Shown in pieces: positions 16,954-26,243 of a DNA stretch of 64,000 nt. The DNA is taken from assembly GCA_020444425.1 (NCBI GenBank), contig JAHLLB010000001.1, forward strand, positions 202,938 through 266,937, given 5' to 3'. The stretch is from a bacterium. Its GTDB lineage: Bacteria > Electryoneota > Electryoneia > Electryoneales > Electryoneaceae. Every line of letters begins with the position of its first letter. Position 1 is the stretch's first letter. The position numbers and the translations under genes were made by a program. Under the pieces are notes generated by a model that saw only the letters and a list, made by a program, of their open reading frames with translations, ran no database searches and was not told the origin of the DNA.

Positions 16954-18528
16954 TTATTTGAGATACACCACCTTCCGAGACGCCTGCTGACCTCCGCCAC
17001 TCATCCGCAACAGGTACACCCCCGACGCCAGCCCGTCCGGCGCGGTCCAGGAGATCGTCTGATGTCCGGATCGTTGACCGAGTGAGATCGTGTTGACACG
17101 TTGTCCCGTGATCGTGTACACGGCCATCTCAACGGAGGATGGTGTAGGCAAAGTGAAGGCAATCGTCACGGTCGAATTGAACGGATTCGGGTAGGCACGA
17201 ATGATTCCAAAATCGTGAGGATTAGGCGACAGTCTCCGGTTGTCCCAAACCGCGCTGCCCTGGTCGTAATAGTGCATGCCGATGTCGGCGATGGTGCTGT
17301 CCGGGTCGTGCGGATTGTCGGGATCGCCGGCGTCAATGGCGGGCGAAGTGGAAAGCAGATGGAATAGATCCTCGGATTCTGGGTCGAACTCAGGGTCCAT
17401 GAATAAGTTGAAATGAGGATCGCAGGAATCGCCGTTGACGTTGACCATCGTGATTTCTTCGAAATGAATGACTGGTGATCGCGGTTCCTCGGTCAGCATG
17501 TTTTCACAATTGTTGTAAAAGATGTTATAGTAGGGTATTGTACCATTACCATAGGAATAAATCGCTGCATCACCGATATTATTAGAAATTATGCAATTAC
17601 GTATTTGCGAAGCATCGAAGTAGAATACAGAACCATGCTGACCGGCTGTGTTATTCACCAACACACAGTTTTCTACACTAGTTGTTCCGTATAATGGCCT
17701 GTAGAAGACGCCACCATCGTATGTTGCTGAGTTGTTCTCAAACAGGGAATAGGTGGCGGAGAAGTGACCTTGCGCATAAACAGCCCCTCCATTTGCTGCA
17801 GTATTATTCGTGAAACGACAACTATCTGCTACTACACCAGCGCTTCCATTGTAAACCGCTGAATTCTGATTCGAGTCAAATACTGTCTTGTCACAATAAA
17901 CAGTTGAACCGACCACCGCTAGTCCACGTCCCGCGTTATTCGCGATTACAGACTCACGAAGTTTGAGGGTGACAAAGTAACCGTAATAACCATCGCCGTC
18001 ATTGTTTGTCAGATCGGAATAGAATACAGTGTCATAAAATGCCGATTGGCAATAGATCCCGCCGCCTTCTTCCGTGTCATCTGAATTGTAGGATACTCGG
18101 CTGTGTGTCAGCTTCAGAATACTGGAGTAGCAATAAATCCCGTTGTCGTCACTTCCGGTCACAACCGTGTGATCCAGACCGATGTACGAATAGTCCAGTA
18201 CGTCGATACCGCTCCACGCTTGATCTTCATCGTACCGCGTGAAGTAGACGCTGTCGTCTTCAGCTCCGTTTGCGACCAGCGTGCCGTTCACCAGGCAGCG
18301 TGTGCCCGGATAGAACCGCAGGTGCACACCGGCGGACAAGGACCACTGGTGGCCGTCGGCAACCGATACGTCGCCGATCACGTCGTACACGCCAGCGGCC
18401 AATGTCCCCGACTGCGGGCCGGAGAGTTCCTGCTGGGCGTGGAGGGTGAGAGGGATGCAGGCAAGGATGGTTGCGCAGAGAATCAACCCTGGTAATGTGT
18501 GAGGCCGTTTGTGGGAATACGTGGTCAT
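16954..18528 (-). CDS. Secreted beta-helix protein with C-terminal sorting domain (T9SS/FlgD-like)
   Basis: Likely start MTTYSHKRPHTLPGLILCATILACIPLTLHAQQ; right-handed beta-helix repeats; C-terminus IIRAYPNPFNSTVTIAFTLPTPSSVEMAVYTITGQRV...GVYLLRMSGGGQQASRKVVYLK. Confidence 0.82.
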   Translation of the reverse strand: MTTYSHKRPHTLPGLILCATILACIPLTLHAQQELSGPQSGTLAAGVYDVIGDVSVADGHQWSLSAGVHLRFYPGTRCLVNGTLVANGAEDDSVYFTRYDEDQAWSGIDVLDYSYIGLDHTVVTGSDDNGIYCYSSILKLTHSRVSYNSDDTEEGGGIYCQSAFYDTVFYSDLTNNDGDGYYGYFVTLKLRESVIANNAGRGLAVVGSTVYCDKTVFDSNQNSAVYNGSAGVVADSCRFTNNTAANGGAVYAQGHFSATYSLFENNSATYDGGVFYRPLYGTTSVENCVLVNNTAGQHGSVFYFDASQIRNCIISNNIGDAAIYSYGNGTIPYYNIFYNNCENMLTEEPRSPVIHFEEITMVNVNGDSCDPHFNLFMDPEFDPESEDLFHLLSTSPAIDAGDPDNPHDPDSTIADIGMHYYDQGSAVWDNRRLSPNPHDFGIIRAYPNPFNSTVTIAFTLPTPSSVEMAVYTITGQRVNTISLGQRSGHQTISWTAPDGLASGVYLLRMSGGGQQASRKVVYLK

Positions 18529-18790
18529 AGGTCCCCCGCTGGTTGCTGTAACTTTGCATCCGGAGGGTTCGCATGCAAGTGGTCCTTGTGGATCGTTTAA
18601 TGCGGGGCATGGACGGGTTTGTGGTTTGCAGTCCTCCACAACCGCGAATCCGGTATTATCTTGTGGGATCGGTGGTGTCCGGGTTGACGATCAGCGCAGC
18701 CTCGGAGCCCGGAGCCCGTCCCTGAGCGACCGATTGGAGTGACCGAGCGTCCTGTGGTTGAAAGCAACACACGTGTGGTGCAAGAAACAG

Positions 18791-19309
18791 ATGAAAACGT
18801 TTGAAGAGTTGCTGAAACCTGTGTACCCCGAACTCGTGCGGTATTCGCGTGCGATGGCTGGCTCGAGTGCGGATGGTGACGACCTGTTGCAGGACGCTCT
18901 GCTGAACGCGTGGCGGAAGGTTCACACGTTGCGTGACCCGGACGGCTTCAAGTTCTGGATGTTGAAGATCATCAAGAACGCGAACATCAGCCGCGAACGG
19001 TCACGAAAGTTCAAGAGCTGGATTGGGCTGGAGGCGATCCAACGAATTCCGGCTTCAGAACCGATGTCTTATGAGGACAAGGATCTGGTGCGGACCGCGT
19101 TGGCGAAGGTGCCGAAGGACCAGCGTGAAGCGGTCATCTTGTACGAGATCCTCGGGATGTCGGTGAAGGAGATCGCGAAGCAACAGAAAGCGAGTGAGTC
19201 GGCGGTGAAGAACCGGCTGTCGCGTGGACGCAAGCGTCTGCGGGTCGAGGTGTCAGCACTCACAACATTGGAGAAGGGTCATGGACAAGCGTTTGCCGAA
19301 AGCTGTTGA
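18791..19309 (+). CDS. ECF-type RNA polymerase sigma factor
   Basis: MKTFEELLKPVYPELVRYSRAMAGSSADGDDLLQDALLNAWRKVHTLRDPDGFKFWMLKIIKNA (sigma2) plus VPKDQREAVILYEILGMSVKEIAKQQKASESAVKNRLSRGRKRLR (sigma4). Confidence 0.9.
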   Translation: MKTFEELLKPVYPELVRYSRAMAGSSADGDDLLQDALLNAWRKVHTLRDPDGFKFWMLKIIKNANISRERSRKFKSWIGLEAIQRIPASEPMSYEDKDLVRTALAKVPKDQREAVILYEILGMSVKEIAKQQKASESAVKNRLSRGRKRLRVEVSALTTLEKGHGQAFAESC

Positions 19310-20045
19310 GCATGGGCTGCACGAGCTGTCCGAGGAACAACCGGACGACTTCCAGCTCGAACGTTCCCTGGCCCGAGTGCGTCAACACCACTCCCACAGG
19401 AGAACCCGATTCATGAACAAGACTTGGATTCCGGTCGCGGTTGTCGCGGTGATTTTCGCCGCCCTGTTGCTGATCCCGGCGACGTACACGGTCACAGTTG
19501 GTTCGATTGTCGAGATTTCCATCCCGAGTTCGGATGCCTCGCTGGCGCAAACCATCGCCGATGCGACTAGCGACCTGCCCGGCGTGCAAAGCGCCAACAT
19601 GATGATGACCCCGGACGGTCTGACCTTGCGTTTCGCCAGTTCGGAGACAAACCAGTCTGCGGTCAAGCACACCATTCTCGATGCGACTGAATCCATGCTT
19701 GCCGGCATGGACTACGATGTCAGCACCGAAGCGGTGACGGTTGAACGTGGTGGCAACGCCCTCGCGGCGATCACCGGCGGAACGATCCGGATCAATGTGG
19801 ACGGCATGAGCGATAACGAAATCGAAGCCGCGATTGCGTCCGCGATTGTCGGCCAGGGCATGACACCGACGATGGTCGATGTACAGACCTCGGCGGATGG
19901 CACCCAGCGTGAGATCCAGATCGAGATGGAAGGCGATATCCCGGAAGGTGAAGAACGAACCTTCCAGTTCGAATTCCAGGGAGAAGGCGAAGGGGCCGAT
20001 GTCCAGGCTCAGCGCCAGATCGAATGGCACGAAGAGACGGAATAA
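19281..20045 (+). CDS. Single-pass membrane protein, putative anti-sigma factor or sigma-coupled signalling partner
   Basis: Likely ATG at 19281 inside the 3' end of the sigma gene (29-bp overlap). One TM (TWIPVAVVAVIFAALLLIPATYTV) and an extracytoplasmic acidic domain. No family recognised. Confidence 0.65.
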   Translation: MDKRLPKAVEHGLHELSEEQPDDFQLERSLARVRQHHSHRRTRFMNKTWIPVAVVAVIFAALLLIPATYTVTVGSIVEISIPSSDASLAQTIADATSDLPGVQSANMMMTPDGLTLRFASSETNQSAVKHTILDATESMLAGMDYDVSTEAVTVERGGNALAAITGGTIRINVDGMSDNEIEAAIASAIVGQGMTPTMVDVQTSADGTQREIQIEMEGDIPEGEERTFQFEFQGEGEGADVQAQRQIEWHEETE

Positions 20046-20074
20046 CCCACACCGTCAACGTGTCATGGAACCGG

Positions 20075-20106
20075 AAAAGGCCACTGCTATCGCGGTGGTC
20101 TTTTCT
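20075..20106 (+). terminator. Rho-independent terminator after the sigma/partner operon
   Basis: AAAAGGCCACTGC-TATC-GCGGTGGTCTTTTC hairpin with T-tract. Confidence 0.75.
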
Positions 20107-20354
20107 TGTGGACAACGGGGACATGTGGCCGGAGTGAGGAGATGTGTTCGGTGAGAAACGTTGATCATTGACGAAGCTGGATTTGATGCGTTTCAAGTCA
20201 AGCCGGACACGTGTCCCCCTCCCTGCCAATGATTCCGGGGATACCTGCCGGCACGCACGCCTCTCTCACGGAATCCACGGTCTCAAGCTACAGACCCTCT
20301 CACACCGACGATCCATTGTCCAGTGCCGCAGATGTCCCCATGCCGTAATGCCTG

Positions 20355-22013
20355 CTACTTCTTCCACGACACCCGCGCGGCGATGGGCATCCGCCGCCCC
20401 GCCCCGAACGCCTTCTGGCTGACACGCAACCCGGGCGCCGCCTGCCAGCGCTTGTACTCGTTGATCTGCACCGTGCGTACCACCCACTCCACGATCTCGC
20501 GGTCGAATCCGCGTGAGACGATTTCCTCCGGCCCCGCGCCTTCCTCGAGGAACGCTGCGAGGATACCGTCGAGGATGTCGTACTCCGGCAGGGAATCCTG
20601 ATCCTTCTGATCCGGTGCCAGTTCGGCGGAGGGCGCCTTGGTGATGATGATGTCCGGAATGATCTCACGGTCACGGTTGTACCAGCGCGCGAGACGGTAG
20701 ACATTCGTCTTCAGCAGGTCGCTGATCACCGCGAGGCCGCCGTCCATGTCACCGTACAGCGTGCAGTATCCCACCGCCAGCTCGCTCTTGTTGCCGGTGG
20801 TCAGCAATAAGGCGCCGGTCTTGTTCGAGAATGCCATCAAGAGCGTGCCACGGATACGCGCCTGCAGGTTTTCCTCGGTCACATTCGGTGCCATTCCGGC
20901 GAACGGTTCGGCCAGCGCATCGTTGAACGAGTTGAAAATGGGCGCGATGGGAACGGTGTCGCAGCGAATCCCGAGGTTTTTCGCCAGCTGGATCGAATCG
21001 TCAACCGATCCGGCGGACGAGATGTGCGAAGGCATGGTTACGCCGCGCACGTTTTCCGCACCCAGCGCGTCCACGGCGATGCACGCGGTCAGCGCGCTGT
21101 CGATCCCGCCGGAAAGGCCGATGACGGCGTGCTTGAATCCGCACTTGCGCATGTAGTCCTTCAATCCGAGCACCAGAGCACGCCGCAACGACTCGAGTTC
21201 GGGCAGATCCTCGGCGACTTCCGGAGCGTTCGTGGCGGAGGTATTGACCACACGGACGTCTGATTCGAACGCCGGCAGCAGCTCGATCAACCGCCCCTCA
21301 CGGTCGCAGAGGTTGGATCGACCGTCGAAGATGAGTTCATCGTTCGCCCCGACCTGGCACACGGAGAGGAACGGCACACCGTGCTTGCGAGCGTGGAAAC
21401 CGTTCCGCTCGAAGCGATTGACTTCCTTGTGCATGTTGTAGGGTGAGGCGGTGATGTTGATTAACAGTGTCGCGCCTTGCTCCGCTAGATCCTGAATCGG
21501 GTTGTCGGCGTAGATCAGAGTCTGCTCGAACTCGGGATCATTCCACGCGTCCTCACAGATGCCAACCCCCAGCTTCTCACCGGCAAACTCAACGACGTGG
21601 TAGTTGTCTTCCCCGCCGGAATCGAAGTAGCGGAGTTCGTCGAAAACGTCATACGTCGGCAACAACCACTTGTGCTGCTCGAGCAGGATCTCGCCATTCT
21701 GGATCAACAGGGCCGCGTTGGCCAATCCCTTGCCGCGCGAGTTGCCGTTCCGCCGTGGCGCACCAAACAAGAGGCCGAGCTGCGGGTAGCGTCGTGACAA
21801 CTCGAGCATCTCCTCTACCCCGCTCTCGACGAGGTCGAGGAACCAGCGGAATGTGACCAGGTCGCGTGGTGGATAGCCGGACAATACCAGCTCCGGGTAG
21901 ACGACGAGGTCAACATTCGAGGTGTCGAGAGTGGTGAGGGCGTCGGCCATGCGGCGGACGTTGCCATGCACGTCTCCGACAACAGGATTGATCTGCGCGA
22001 CTGCGATACGCAT
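20355..22013 (-). CDS. nadE: Glutamine-dependent NAD+ synthetase
   Basis: MRIAVAQINPVVGDVHGN nitrilase-type N-domain and synthetase domain (AVIGLSGGIDSALTACIAVDALG; TGNKSELAVGYCTLYGDMDGGLAVISDLLKT). Confidence 0.93.
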   Translation of the reverse strand: MRIAVAQINPVVGDVHGNVRRMADALTTLDTSNVDLVVYPELVLSGYPPRDLVTFRWFLDLVESGVEEMLELSRRYPQLGLLFGAPRRNGNSRGKGLANAALLIQNGEILLEQHKWLLPTYDVFDELRYFDSGGEDNYHVVEFAGEKLGVGICEDAWNDPEFEQTLIYADNPIQDLAEQGATLLINITASPYNMHKEVNRFERNGFHARKHGVPFLSVCQVGANDELIFDGRSNLCDREGRLIELLPAFESDVRVVNTSATNAPEVAEDLPELESLRRALVLGLKDYMRKCGFKHAVIGLSGGIDSALTACIAVDALGAENVRGVTMPSHISSAGSVDDSIQLAKNLGIRCDTVPIAPIFNSFNDALAEPFAGMAPNVTEENLQARIRGTLLMAFSNKTGALLLTTGNKSELAVGYCTLYGDMDGGLAVISDLLKTNVYRLARWYNRDREIIPDIIITKAPSAELAPDQKDQDSLPEYDILDGILAAFLEEGAGPEEIVSRGFDREIVEWVVRTVQINEYKRWQAAPGLRVSQKAFGAGRRMPIAARVSWKK

Positions 22014-22558
22014 CGGGGTGAGGTCTCCGCAAACTGTGTTCGGACGTTGGGAAAGTACGCGTGGCTGCGTCACAACTCAGCCTCGGACAAGGTTCCGGAG
22101 AGCAGGCAGAATGTCAAGAGGCAGCTCGGGGAAGGTGCTCCGGGTTGACGCTCGGTTCAGCACGTTGAGGCGACCGGAATGCTCCCCTACCACTCGCGAA
22201 GACGGTGACAGAGCGGACAACAAGAAGTCGGGTTCGTTCGTCAATAGCGAGACCGAGAGCCGTTTTTCCAGTCCCTCTCTTGTGGATTTGGGCGCTGGCA
22301 TTGGCACGAATTCAGCTCGTATGTTGTTTTCGTTGAACCTGAACCGAATTCTCAGCGTATTCGCTTACGTTAGAGATTGCGAATGATGCTGACAGCGGAT
22401 CGTTGTTGAGATTACAGTTCTGGTTGTGCGGGCTGTCCGCAGACTTCTCAGCGCATTATCTTCTGCGGATATCATGGGATTCAGCCGTGGCAGGCTGAAG
22501 GGAGATGACCAGGCGGGTCGACAGTACGGCACCCGTCTGCAACGGGAGAAGGGGACGC

Positions 22559-24016
22559 ATGCGACTCGAGACTGGTCGGTTGCTGCTGCTGTTAATCCTC
22601 GTAGGACTTGCCTCAACTGCTTTTGCGGACATTCCCATCAACGAACGGGTCAGTATTGACGGGAACCTGCGTTTCCGCGGCTTCATCGACGATCGTGACT
22701 TCGATTCGGTGAACACCGATCCCGCGTATTATGCCACCATGCGGACCATGATCGGGTTCAAGATCCAGGCGACGGACGATGTGTTGTTCCGTGCCAAGAT
22801 CCGCGACTCCCGTTATGTCGGCGTGCCGTACACGAATACCGTCCCAGGTGGTGCGGACGCGACCACAGTCAACACTCAATCCTCGAGTCAGCTTGAACTG
22901 CAGGAAGGGTATCTGTTTGCCAATGATATCCTCGGCACCCGTCTCGACCTCCAGATCGGCCGGTTTGAGATGGAGTACGGCCGCGGGCGACTGCTCGGCG
23001 CGTCCGGGTGGAACGTTGCAGGACCGCGCGCGTACGACGGTTTCCGCTTCATGTGGCACAAACCCGGTTTCCAACTGGATGTGTTCGCCTCGATCATCCG
23101 GGACTATTCGTTTGGCACGATTTGGCCGAACTACCGACCCCCAAACGGCTGGGTCGGTGGGATCTACCAGTACTCGGAAAATGCTGGCTACAACGAACAG
23201 AAACGCTACCTCGCCGGTGTTGCCGCCAGCTTCATGGACGGCGCGCTGCAACCGTTATTGTTGATCGACTACGACACGTTCGACAACACCTATACCTACG
23301 AGTCCGGTGACTGGGTGCCGGGCACCATCGCAGCGCAGAAAGAACAGGAATTCTGGATTACTCCGGCGCTGTACACCAACTTCACGTTCAGTGAAGACGG
23401 CGGCAGCCGCTGGGAACTGGAAGGTGATTTTGCGGCACAGATGGGCGCGACCAACGACAACGGTGCCTATCCGGACAGTTACAGCCTGCTGAGTTTTCTC
23501 GCGGCGCTGGAAGTCCGTGTACATGGAAACGATAACAGCGAACCGTTCGTCGGAATCGGCGCGGACTACACCGGTGTCGGCGAAGGGGATGGCGACCCGC
23601 AGGACGTATACGTGTTCTACCAGGATTATTACACGCAGCACGCGTTCCGTGGTGCGATGGATTATTTCTGGAACGTGAACAACGGCCTCATCGACGGGTT
23701 CATCACTTTTGGCGCCACGCCAACCGATTGGCTGTGCCTCAAGGCGGACATCCACAACTTCAGCTTCGCGACCTCGCAGGGACGTGTCCGTCCCAACGGC
23801 AAGGTGGAAAACCTGAAGCAGCTGGGGCAGGAACTGGACCTGCTGGCGGGCTTCAAGATCAAGAAGGGGTTCCGTCTCGACGCCGGTTACAACATGTTCT
23901 TCCCGACGCAAGAGTTTGCGATGCGTCTGAACCAGACGGTGTACACGCCGGGCGTGCCGAACCAGTCGGACGCGTTCAGCTACTATGCGTACCTCGTGTT
24001 CACAACGATGTTCTAA
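22559..24016 (+). CDS. Outer-membrane beta-barrel porin (alginate-export-like)
   Basis: Likely start MRLETGRLLLLLILVGLASTAFAD (signal peptide); alternating aromatic/polar strands, LQIGRFEMEYGRGRLLGASGWNVAGPRAYDGFRF; ends ...YYAYLVFTTMF. Confidence 0.7.
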   Translation: MRLETGRLLLLLILVGLASTAFADIPINERVSIDGNLRFRGFIDDRDFDSVNTDPAYYATMRTMIGFKIQATDDVLFRAKIRDSRYVGVPYTNTVPGGADATTVNTQSSSQLELQEGYLFANDILGTRLDLQIGRFEMEYGRGRLLGASGWNVAGPRAYDGFRFMWHKPGFQLDVFASIIRDYSFGTIWPNYRPPNGWVGGIYQYSENAGYNEQKRYLAGVAASFMDGALQPLLLIDYDTFDNTYTYESGDWVPGTIAAQKEQEFWITPALYTNFTFSEDGGSRWELEGDFAAQMGATNDNGAYPDSYSLLSFLAALEVRVHGNDNSEPFVGIGADYTGVGEGDGDPQDVYVFYQDYYTQHAFRGAMDYFWNVNNGLIDGFITFGATPTDWLCLKADIHNFSFATSQGRVRPNGKVENLKQLGQELDLLAGFKIKKGFRLDAGYNMFFPTQEFAMRLNQTVYTPGVPNQSDAFSYYAYLVFTTMF

Positions 24017-24021
24017 CGGCG

Positions 24022-24105
24022 GGCTTTAGGCTTTAGGCTTTAGGCTATGGGCTATGGGCTATGGGCTATGGGCTGTGGGTCATAGGTTATAGGCTATAGC
24101 CTATG
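24022..24105. repeat. Heptamer tandem array, 12 contiguous units
   Basis: GGCTTTA x3, GGCTATG x4, GGCTGTG, GGTCATA, GGTTATA, GGCTATA, GCCTATG; begins 6 bp after the porin stop. Confidence 0.95.
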
Positions 24106-24220
24106 AGCTCTGTAAGATATGTGGCCGTGTCTGTTTACAGACGCGGCCCTGTTGCTCTGGGACACCTGGATCGAAACAATCTTGCCCGTGTTGGCTTCGA
24201 CAACGCGGGTTTGTTGCTCA

Positions 24221-24274
24221 GCGGGTTGCGAACTGCGGGTTGCGAGCTGCGAGCTGCGAGCTGCGAGCTGCGGG
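24221..24274. repeat. Heptamer tandem array, 7.7 units
   Basis: GCGGGTT GCGAACT GCGGGTT (GCGAGCT)x4 GCGGG. Confidence 0.95.
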
Positions 24275-24320
24275 AAGGAAAACATATGTCACAGACTTAA
24301 GTCCGTGGTACTTTGTTTGG

Positions 24321-24466
24321 TGTCATCCTGAACGCAGTGAAGGATCTCCAATATATCTACACTTGAAAGTCACGTCATTCTGAACGAAGTGAAGAAGATC
24401 GGGTTTGATTAACCGTTATCGAAGCTGGATCTTCTTCATTCCACTTCGTTCCATTCAGAATGACAC
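24321..24466. repeat. GTCATTCTGAACGAAGTGAAGAAGATC-type dispersed element, one direct and one inverted pair
   Basis: tgtcatcctgaacgcagtgaaggatct (24321), gtcattctgaacgaagtgaagaagatc (24374), inverse gatcttcttcattccacttcgttccattcagaatgaca (24428..24465). Confidence 0.85.
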
Positions 24467-24580
24467 ACATTTACAGTCAAACAGGTACCGATCGCTGGCT
24501 TGCATTCACCACCAACCACCTACCGACCACCAACCAACCAACCACCTACCGACCACCGACAACCGACCACAGACAACCGG

Positions 24581-25822
24581 CTACCGTCCGCCGAGATCCG
24601 GCTTACGGCTCAGCCCAAGTGTGTAGCCAAGGAACAGCCCCATCGCAATCATGATCTCGCCGTCCAGCAGGTAGCACTGGGTCAACCCGGCGATCACCAA
24701 CCCGCCGAAGCCGAGCACTCCCCCCTGTGCCAGCAGGGACGGCAGGTCGCCGTGATCCGGCGTCAGCCAGAACAGGCGTACGCCGAGCACAACCACACTT
24801 CCGACCACCAGCAGCATCAGGATCAAGCCCGGATAACCGCTGACCGACAGCAACCAGAGTGGGTCGCTGTGCGGGTGTGCGAGGGAGACGAAATCGTGGT
24901 TGGGATCAACGCGTTGCTCTGCCTGTGTCCGCCACTGCCCCGGCCCGACACCGGTAACCGGGTTCTCCTGTCCCATCTCCAGCGACGCCTGCCACATCAG
25001 CACCCGGTCCTGCTCGCTGTGGGTGGACAGATTCGCGGCGTCCAGGATGCGGGTACGGAAACCATCGGAAAATGTGAACAGCCCGGCGATCAGCACCACT
25101 CCGGCGATCAGCGAAATGATCGCGACCTTCTTGTTGCGGGTAAGCAGGAACAGGACCAGCATCCCCGCAAGTCCCATCCACGGGCCACGCCGGAACGCGA
25201 GCACGACCGACAACAGGATGATCACCATCCCGGCCCACGCCCAGAACGCCTGCGCCTTGCGTTGTTTCACCGCCCACGGCAGCAACGCGAGGAAGAACAG
25301 CATCTGCATCCCGGCGAAGGTCAACGCCATGTTGAGCAGGCCGACCGGCAGGTAGAACGGGACGACCTCGTCGGGCATCGTCTCGATGAACTGGCCGTAG
25401 AGGAAATCGGTGCCGGTGAAGTATTGCACGATCCCGTTCAGGGCGCTGAACACACCTGCAATCATCAACGCCGGAATCAGCCAACGGATCGCGCCGTGTT
25501 GCTGAACAAGGTGGTAGGCGGCGTAGAATCCGAGCAATGCGACGAGAAACTTGGTCTGTAGAAAGTTCAGGCTGTCCATTGGATCCGGTGAGGCGATGGC
25601 AGCGATCACCAGCCACAGCAGCAGCGCGGCGATCAGGTAGTGCGTCGGAGTGAGCTTGCTGCGTGGTGTCCACCCGTTGAACAAGCCGATCACAGCGACG
25701 AGGAAGCCGATGCCGGCGAACACCTGCGCAAGGAAAATCCCGGTGACAATCGAGAACGCGAACGCCGCCAGCCATGCGGCGGTGAGCCAGGGTGTTTTCG
25801 CGGAGTGTGCTTTGGCAGTCAT
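24581..25822 (-). CDS. O-antigen ligase family membrane protein
   Basis: Multi-TM protein with Wzy_C-like region (FRRGPWMGLAGMLVLFLLTRNKK ... ENPVTGVGPGQWRTQAEQRV...HPHSDPLWLLSVSGYPGLILMLL). Start uncertain (MTAKAHSAKTP). Confidence 0.85.
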   Translation of the reverse strand: MTAKAHSAKTPWLTAAWLAAFAFSIVTGIFLAQVFAGIGFLVAVIGLFNGWTPRSKLTPTHYLIAALLLWLVIAAIASPDPMDSLNFLQTKFLVALLGFYAAYHLVQQHGAIRWLIPALMIAGVFSALNGIVQYFTGTDFLYGQFIETMPDEVVPFYLPVGLLNMALTFAGMQMLFFLALLPWAVKQRKAQAFWAWAGMVIILLSVVLAFRRGPWMGLAGMLVLFLLTRNKKVAIISLIAGVVLIAGLFTFSDGFRTRILDAANLSTHSEQDRVLMWQASLEMGQENPVTGVGPGQWRTQAEQRVDPNHDFVSLAHPHSDPLWLLSVSGYPGLILMLLVVGSVVVLGVRLFWLTPDHGDLPSLLAQGGVLGFGGLVIAGLTQCYLLDGEIMIAMGLFLGYTLGLSRKPDLGGR

Positions 25823-25886
25823 AGGTCGCTCGGACGGTTTCAACAGTTGCGCGCCAATATAGCACCTAAGACACACCTATTGCCCT

Positions 25887-26077
25887 CGGGCTTTAGCCCG
25901 GGATAACCCGTCGTCCAAGCATCCACCGCACCCATGCCCTCGGACTTCAGTCCGGGACAGCCTACCGTCCAAGAAAAATGACTTATAAGTCGTTCAATCT
26001 TCTCCAACCCCGGACTGAAGTCCGAGGACGTAAATACTCGGTCACATACAGTTCATTCGATCCCGGGCTAAAGCCCG
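25887..26077. repeat. Symmetric palindrome array A-B-B'-A' between divergent genes
   Basis: CGGGCTTTAGCCCG (25887..25900), CGGACTTCAGTCCG (25941..25954), CGGACTGAAGTCCG (26011..26024), CGGGCTAAAGCCCG (26064..26077), with central palindrome GACTTATAAGTC (25980..25991). Confidence 0.95.
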
Positions 26078-26243
26078 AGGGCATGTCGTGCCAACCTTTT
26101 CGACAATAGATGTGTGTGACTCAATAGCAGGCAGGTATGTCGACCAATCGTCCGGCTCCGGTGCGTGTGTGACCGGCACGCGTTGCCGTGATCCGCTCTC
26201 GCCCGTACCTTGTCGCGAAATCGTCTCACAGATCGCGTGAACC

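Noticed and set aside
24485-24590. ACCACC/ACCGACC low-complexity run as an ordered repeat
   Set aside because: The period is irregular; it overlaps the 3' end of the O-antigen ligase gene and could not be resolved into a clean unit.
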